In this document: positions 26,436-30,206 of the stretch, piece by piece
How positions within the stretch are numbered: position 1 is the stretch's first letter
Layout of the letters: each line of letters begins with the position of its first letter
Assembly (NCBI GenBank): GCA_963575745.1
Contig: CAUYUJ010002694.1
Location: forward strand, 6,403 to 36,608
Reading direction: 5' to 3'
From: Prorocentrum cordatum
Taxonomy: Eukaryota; Sar; Dinophyceae; Prorocentrales; Prorocentraceae
Length of the DNA stretch: 30,206 nucleotides
Made by a program: the position numbers and the translations under genes
The notes under the pieces: model-generated
Seen by the model: only the letters and a program-made list of their open reading frames with translations
Databases searched by the model: none
What the model was told of the DNA's origin: nothing

Positions 26436-26437
26436 TG

Positions 26438-26474
<37 letters not shown>
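26436..26474. repeat. (TA)n microsatellite
   Basis: About 19 TA dinucleotides. Confidence 0.95.
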
Positions 26475-26476
<2 letters not shown>

Positions 26477-26754
26477 GGTGTGTGTACTAATGTGTGTGCG
26501 CACGTATGTTCCATGCATGTTGTCCGTCTGTGGGCCATCTTAAGCACTTAGGGGGACAGCTTGAACCCTTAGGATTCACGAAGGTTTCGCACATAGCACC
26601 GGCCAGGAGACATGAAACCCGACGTATTATCGCATGTCCAAAATGTCTTCCTATATATGTCATCTCCGTGCCTGCTTGCTTTTGCGGCTGTCTCGGCGAC
26701 TTGCTGCCTGCTTCTGCTGCTGCTTCACTTACGGCGTGGCGTCGGCGGTTCTGG
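26475..26754. other. Short unique segment, no recognised gene
   Basis: The segment carries a GT-rich start and mixed sequence afterwards. A short plus frame is shared with the downstream triplet tract only by chance. Confidence 0.4.
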
Positions 26755-27390
<636 letters not shown>

Positions 27391-27518
27391 CTACTGCTAC
27401 AACTACGACGATGAGGAGAAAGAGGAGGACGGCGTTTACCGCTCCTACTAATGTTGCTTTCCTAGAGGCTCCAACTCCTAGGTAGGGTCGCACTGGGATA
27501 ATTTGTTTTTACACGTAC

Positions 27519-28080
27519 GTCCATGTCATCCTCCTCCTCCTCCGCCTCCTCCTCCGCCTCCTCGCTCCTCCTCCGCCTCCTCCTCCTCCTCCTCCGCCCC
27601 CTCCTCCTCCTCCTCCTCCTCCTCTCTCCTCCTCCTCCTCCTCCTCCTCCTCCTCCTCCTCCTCCTCCATGTGCACGCGCCTACCACGGGACAAAGAGTG
27701 GCACAAGGGCCCGAACATCCATGTGCCTGAGGTGCGGCGGGCTCGGTCACATCGCACAAGACTGCAAGCCACCGGCCAAGCTTCAGTATGGCCGGAAGTA
27801 CACACCTCCATCGTCAACATCTCACCGCCGCAAGCGCCCTGCAGCGATCAAAACACGATCGGCAGCGAAAAAAACACACGATCTACTGCGACCCGGATAC
27901 GATCTACAGCGGTCCGGAGGCGACCTACAGCGATGAAGATACGATAGATTGCGACACAATTGCGAACTACGACGATCAAAATACGATCTACTGCAAACCA
28001 TGTATGACCTACAGCGACCCGGGTACGACCTACAGCGACACACATACGATCGACTGCGACACAGAAGCGACCTAGAACAA
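27519..28080 (+). pseudogene. Copia-like retroelement gag, copy 2 (zinc knuckle and heptads)
   Basis: This is the continuation of copy 2. A (TCC)n tract (27530-27668) leads to the same zinc knuckle, CX2CX4HX4C, at 27724-27765. After it, 21-bp repeats encode heptads of the type T-I-Y-C/S-D-P. In the frame from 27788 to 28075 about ten heptads are readable, such as HTIYCDPDTIYSGPEATYSD, more than in copy 1. The knuckle, heptad and protease segments are in different frames, so frameshifts or small introns separate them. No start codon context is trustworthy because the 5' part is 1.5 kb away. The product would bind nucleic acid in a Gag role if ever expressed. Confidence 0.72.
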
Positions 28081-28115
28081 CACATACTATACGACCTAGA
28101 TGCTGTATCGGACAC

Positions 28116-28530
28116 GTGCTTGTCGTGTACGATCAGTGTGTGCTCATGTCCTCACAGATGCGAGGGCCCTTCAAGTGCATGTTGGACTCTGGAGCGACAT
28201 CGTCGATGATAGGTTTGGAGATGGCCGAAGTGTGGCAGGCCACCATGCTCAGGATTCTGGGTAAAATCGTATGCAGCTGGTTCCAGGGCGCCCCATCAAG
28301 CTCACCTTCGGGAACAGCCAGACAGCCTAATCACTAGACCACGCTTCGATCCCAAGGTATGTCGATGGCCAGGAGTGCGATGTCTGGTCTCCATCGTTGA
28401 GCTGGAGGCACCTCTTCTGATAGGCATGGATTTCCTGACAAAGATAACAGCGACTATAGATTTCGAACGAAGCACTATCAAATTCAAGGCCCTAGGAAGC
28501 AAGACTTACCTATTCGAAAAGGTCAAGGTG
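28116..28530 (+). pseudogene. Retropepsin-like protease region, copy 2
   Basis: The frame carries LDSGATSS (Asp at 28185-28187), and a second frame carries LIGMDFLTKITATIDFERST. The order and the frame break between the halves match copy 1, with a stop at 28335-28337. Nucleotide identity to copy 1 is very high across the segment, which suggests a recent duplication or a high-copy family. Confidence 0.78.
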
Positions 28531-28995
28531 CGGACACTTGCTCTTAGAGTTTGGCCCAGATGCAGAACTGAAAGACACTCTGCCGCAAACCTCGTACGTT
28601 TCCCGTGCAGCAATTGCAAGTTGGGCTCGAGACGGTGCTTCTCATCAGTTCCAGCCGGCCACGAGCAAAGTTTTCCAGCTGACTACTCCAGATTTTGTAA
28701 TAAAGGGAGGGGGGTCTCATTTCGGGGGGGGGTCTCTTCCAGACTATCTTGGAGGGCCTGGGGGGGTCTGGGGACGATGTTTTGGAGGGTTCTCCCACGG
28801 GGGGGGTCTAAAACTTCTCGTCTGGGAGGGTTGAGACCCCCTCCCTTCTATTACGAAATCTGGAATACATATTCGGATGTCACCATGGGATGGACGAGGC
28901 TTGTGAGGCCCATCGCGACAGCGACAGGACTCGGACACACCGATCCAGGAGCTGGCGAGGAGAGAGACGGCGACGCGGCGGACGACTGAGGACCT
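28531..28995 (+). pseudogene. Degraded pol linker, copy 2
   Basis: This is homologous to 14605-14860 of copy 1, including the GASHQFQPATSKVFQ stretch. It is interrupted by a 178-bp TIR element. Beyond 28950 the copies diverge and copy 2 enters a TCC tract. Confidence 0.6.
28687..28864. mobile_element. 178-bp TIR element with empty site in copy 1
   Basis: The left end TCCAGATTTTGTAATA is followed by AAGGGAGGGGGGTCTCA. The right end is its near-exact complement, TATTACGAAATCTGGA, preceded by TGAGACCCCCTCCCTTC, for TIRs of about 33 bp. Copy 1 at 14760-14776 reads AACTACACATTCGG with no insert. The junctions imply a 3-4 bp TSD (TAC). The core is G-rich and has no coding capacity. Confidence 0.88.
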
Positions 28996-28996
28996 C

Positions 28997-29101
28997 CTCC
29001 TCCTCCTGCTCCTGCTCCTCCTGCTCCCCCTCCTCCTCCTCCTCCTCCTCCTCCTCCTCCTCCTCCTCCTCCTCCTCCTCCTGCTCCCGCTCCTTCTCCT
29101 C
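28997..29101. repeat. TCC/TGCTCC tract
   Basis: (TCC)n with several CTGCTCC interruptions. Confidence 0.93.
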
Positions 29102-29690
29102 CTTTCGTGATGCTGTGCATGCTTGGTGCAGCTTCGGGGGTCCAACCGCGTTCGTATGGTTGATCCCCTCCACGCAAGCACGCACACATCGAATGTCGGG
29201 AGATTCGTCTTGGATGCAGTCGGCTTTGCAGTGGTAGAACTAAGTTGAGGGCCCGTTTTCCATCATTCTTTCCACAAGCCCTTCGTCTCAACAAAGTCGA
29301 TCGTAATCGGCTCTTGTGGCGATGCATTTTGTCATTCGCCGTTCTCGTTGCCATGTGCTTCCGCTGTACGTTCCGCTTGTTCCAGTCTGGATGCTCGCCA
29401 AAAAGGGTAATTAGTCTTGCCACCATCGCCGTCGAATTTCAACGGCAGCGTGGCGAGGAAAAGAAGAAATAGCAGCAAGCAAGAGGAGAACAGCGTGCCT
29501 TTAGCGGGCTGGGTGTCGTGGTCGTATGCCGACCAGACTGCGGCCAAGTGGGCCTCCCACTTCTCCTCCAGGCCGTCCACCTTCGGCTCCTGCTCCTGTT
29601 CCTGGTGATGCTCCTGCTACTTTGACTGCCGTATGCCAACCCCGTGTGCATGCTCTACCTGGTACATACACTCCAGGTTCAAATTATGTA
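29102..29690. other. Unique sequence, no recognised gene
   Basis: Frames of up to 75-115 codons exist on both strands but match no family I know. The composition is more balanced than in most of the window, so an unrecognised exon cannot be excluded. Confidence 0.4.
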
Positions 29691-29800
29691 TATACACACA
29701 GATGCACACACACACGTCTTCAGTCGTCTATGTATTTAATATTTTCCTTTTATGCATATATATATATATACATATATACAAGTGTAGATGTACATGTGTG
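29691..29800. repeat. AC and TA dinucleotide tracts
   Basis: (AC)n near 29694-29716 and (TA)n near 29754-29780. Confidence 0.85.
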
Positions 29801-29849
29801 AGAGAGCGTGATCCATCGCCGCTTTACTGTGGAAAATTGCCGCCCTTTT

Positions 29850-30206
29850 CCTCCGGAACCCAGGGCTCCCCCCCACCCTCCGAAAATCCCCCCCCCTGCT
29901 GGAACCCCCCCCCTCCCCCTGGCAAAACCCTCCCCCTCTCCTAACCCCTCCCCCCCCCCTCCCCCCCTCGAACTCGAAAACCGGAAGGGGTCACTGGTCA
30001 CTACCGGTTCGAACCCACCCACCCTCGAAAACCGGAGGGGGGGGTCACTACCGGTTCGAACCACTGAGCTGTCCCACTGTTCCCACCACTGTCCCCACTG
30101 TCCCCACCACTGTCCCCACTGCACCTCTGTCCCATTGTCCCACCGCCGTCCTCGCCACCGCCTTCACCACTGTCCCCACCACCACTGTACCCTCCACTGT
30201 CTACTG
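29850..30206. repeat. C-rich low complexity, 50-bp direct repeat and CCACTGTCC array
   Basis: 29860-29970 is C-homopolymer-rich. CTCGAAAACCGGA(A/G)GGG followed by GGTCACTACCGGTTCGAACC occurs twice at 29967-30062. From 30063 to the end, a CCACTGTCCCCA-type unit of about 9-12 bp repeats. Confidence 0.85.

Noticed and set aside
30030-30062. GGTTCGAACC resembling a tRNA B box
   Set aside because: It is a palindrome within a direct repeat. No acceptor stem, D arm or anticodon arm can be folded around it.

Overview
The window looks like nuclear DNA from a dinoflagellate. The evidence is indirect: very low gene density, GC-rich sequence packed with long triplet tracts, an intronless eukaryotic gene (SKP1) preceded by a sequence resembling a decayed dinoflagellate spliced leader, RCC1-type 41-residue repeats in tandem duplicate, and nested, broken copia-like retroelements. 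I cannot name the species; a large GC-rich genome such as Prorocentrum would fit. There is no sign of bacterial organisation (no operons, rRNA, tRNA or CRISPR). One assembly gap of 100 N lies at 12607-12706.

Layout. 1-1374: a terminal-inverted-repeat (TIR) element filled with short tandem repeats. 1655-2905: an island of TTAGCCACG-type repeats around a GAC/GTC triplet block. 3418-3765: CTG and TCC tracts. 4023-4507: two compact TIR elements, each with a perfect 6-bp target-site duplication (TSD). 4602-5096 (minus): a complete SKP1 gene, the only intact recognisable protein gene. 5636-8080: diverged direct duplication with GCGCGC hairpins. 8350-9620: a minisatellite whose period changes from 77 to 99 bp. 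9780-10085: short arrays. 10315-13422: a 3.1-kb TIR element swollen with satellites and containing the gap. 13416-21515: one degraded copia-like gag-pol, interrupted by triplet tracts, a TIR-element cluster, an intron-like TIR element and a 170-bp intron-like insert. 21518-25500: a tandem duplication (about 2 kb) carrying two broken RCC1-repeat genes on the minus strand. 25728-28995: a second gag-protease copy, split by a 1.5-kb simple-repeat insertion and carrying its own 178-bp TIR element. 29000-30206: simple repeats with no recognised gene.

The most informative signal comes from comparing repeated segments inside the window, because several insertions have a matching empty site elsewhere in the same window. 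This defines at least four non-autonomous TIR families. One family has ends beginning GTTAAGT/GTGAGT, which resemble 5' splice donors, and makes 6-bp TSDs. Another has GC...AG outer boundaries, and removing it restores canonical D,D35E-like spacing in a copia integrase. Both behave as expected of introner-like (intron-generating) transposons, but transcript evidence would be needed to prove splicing. SKP1 would act in SCF ubiquitin ligases. The retroelement and RCC1 frames all carry disabling lesions or unresolved introns, so I do not infer a working pathway among the genes here.
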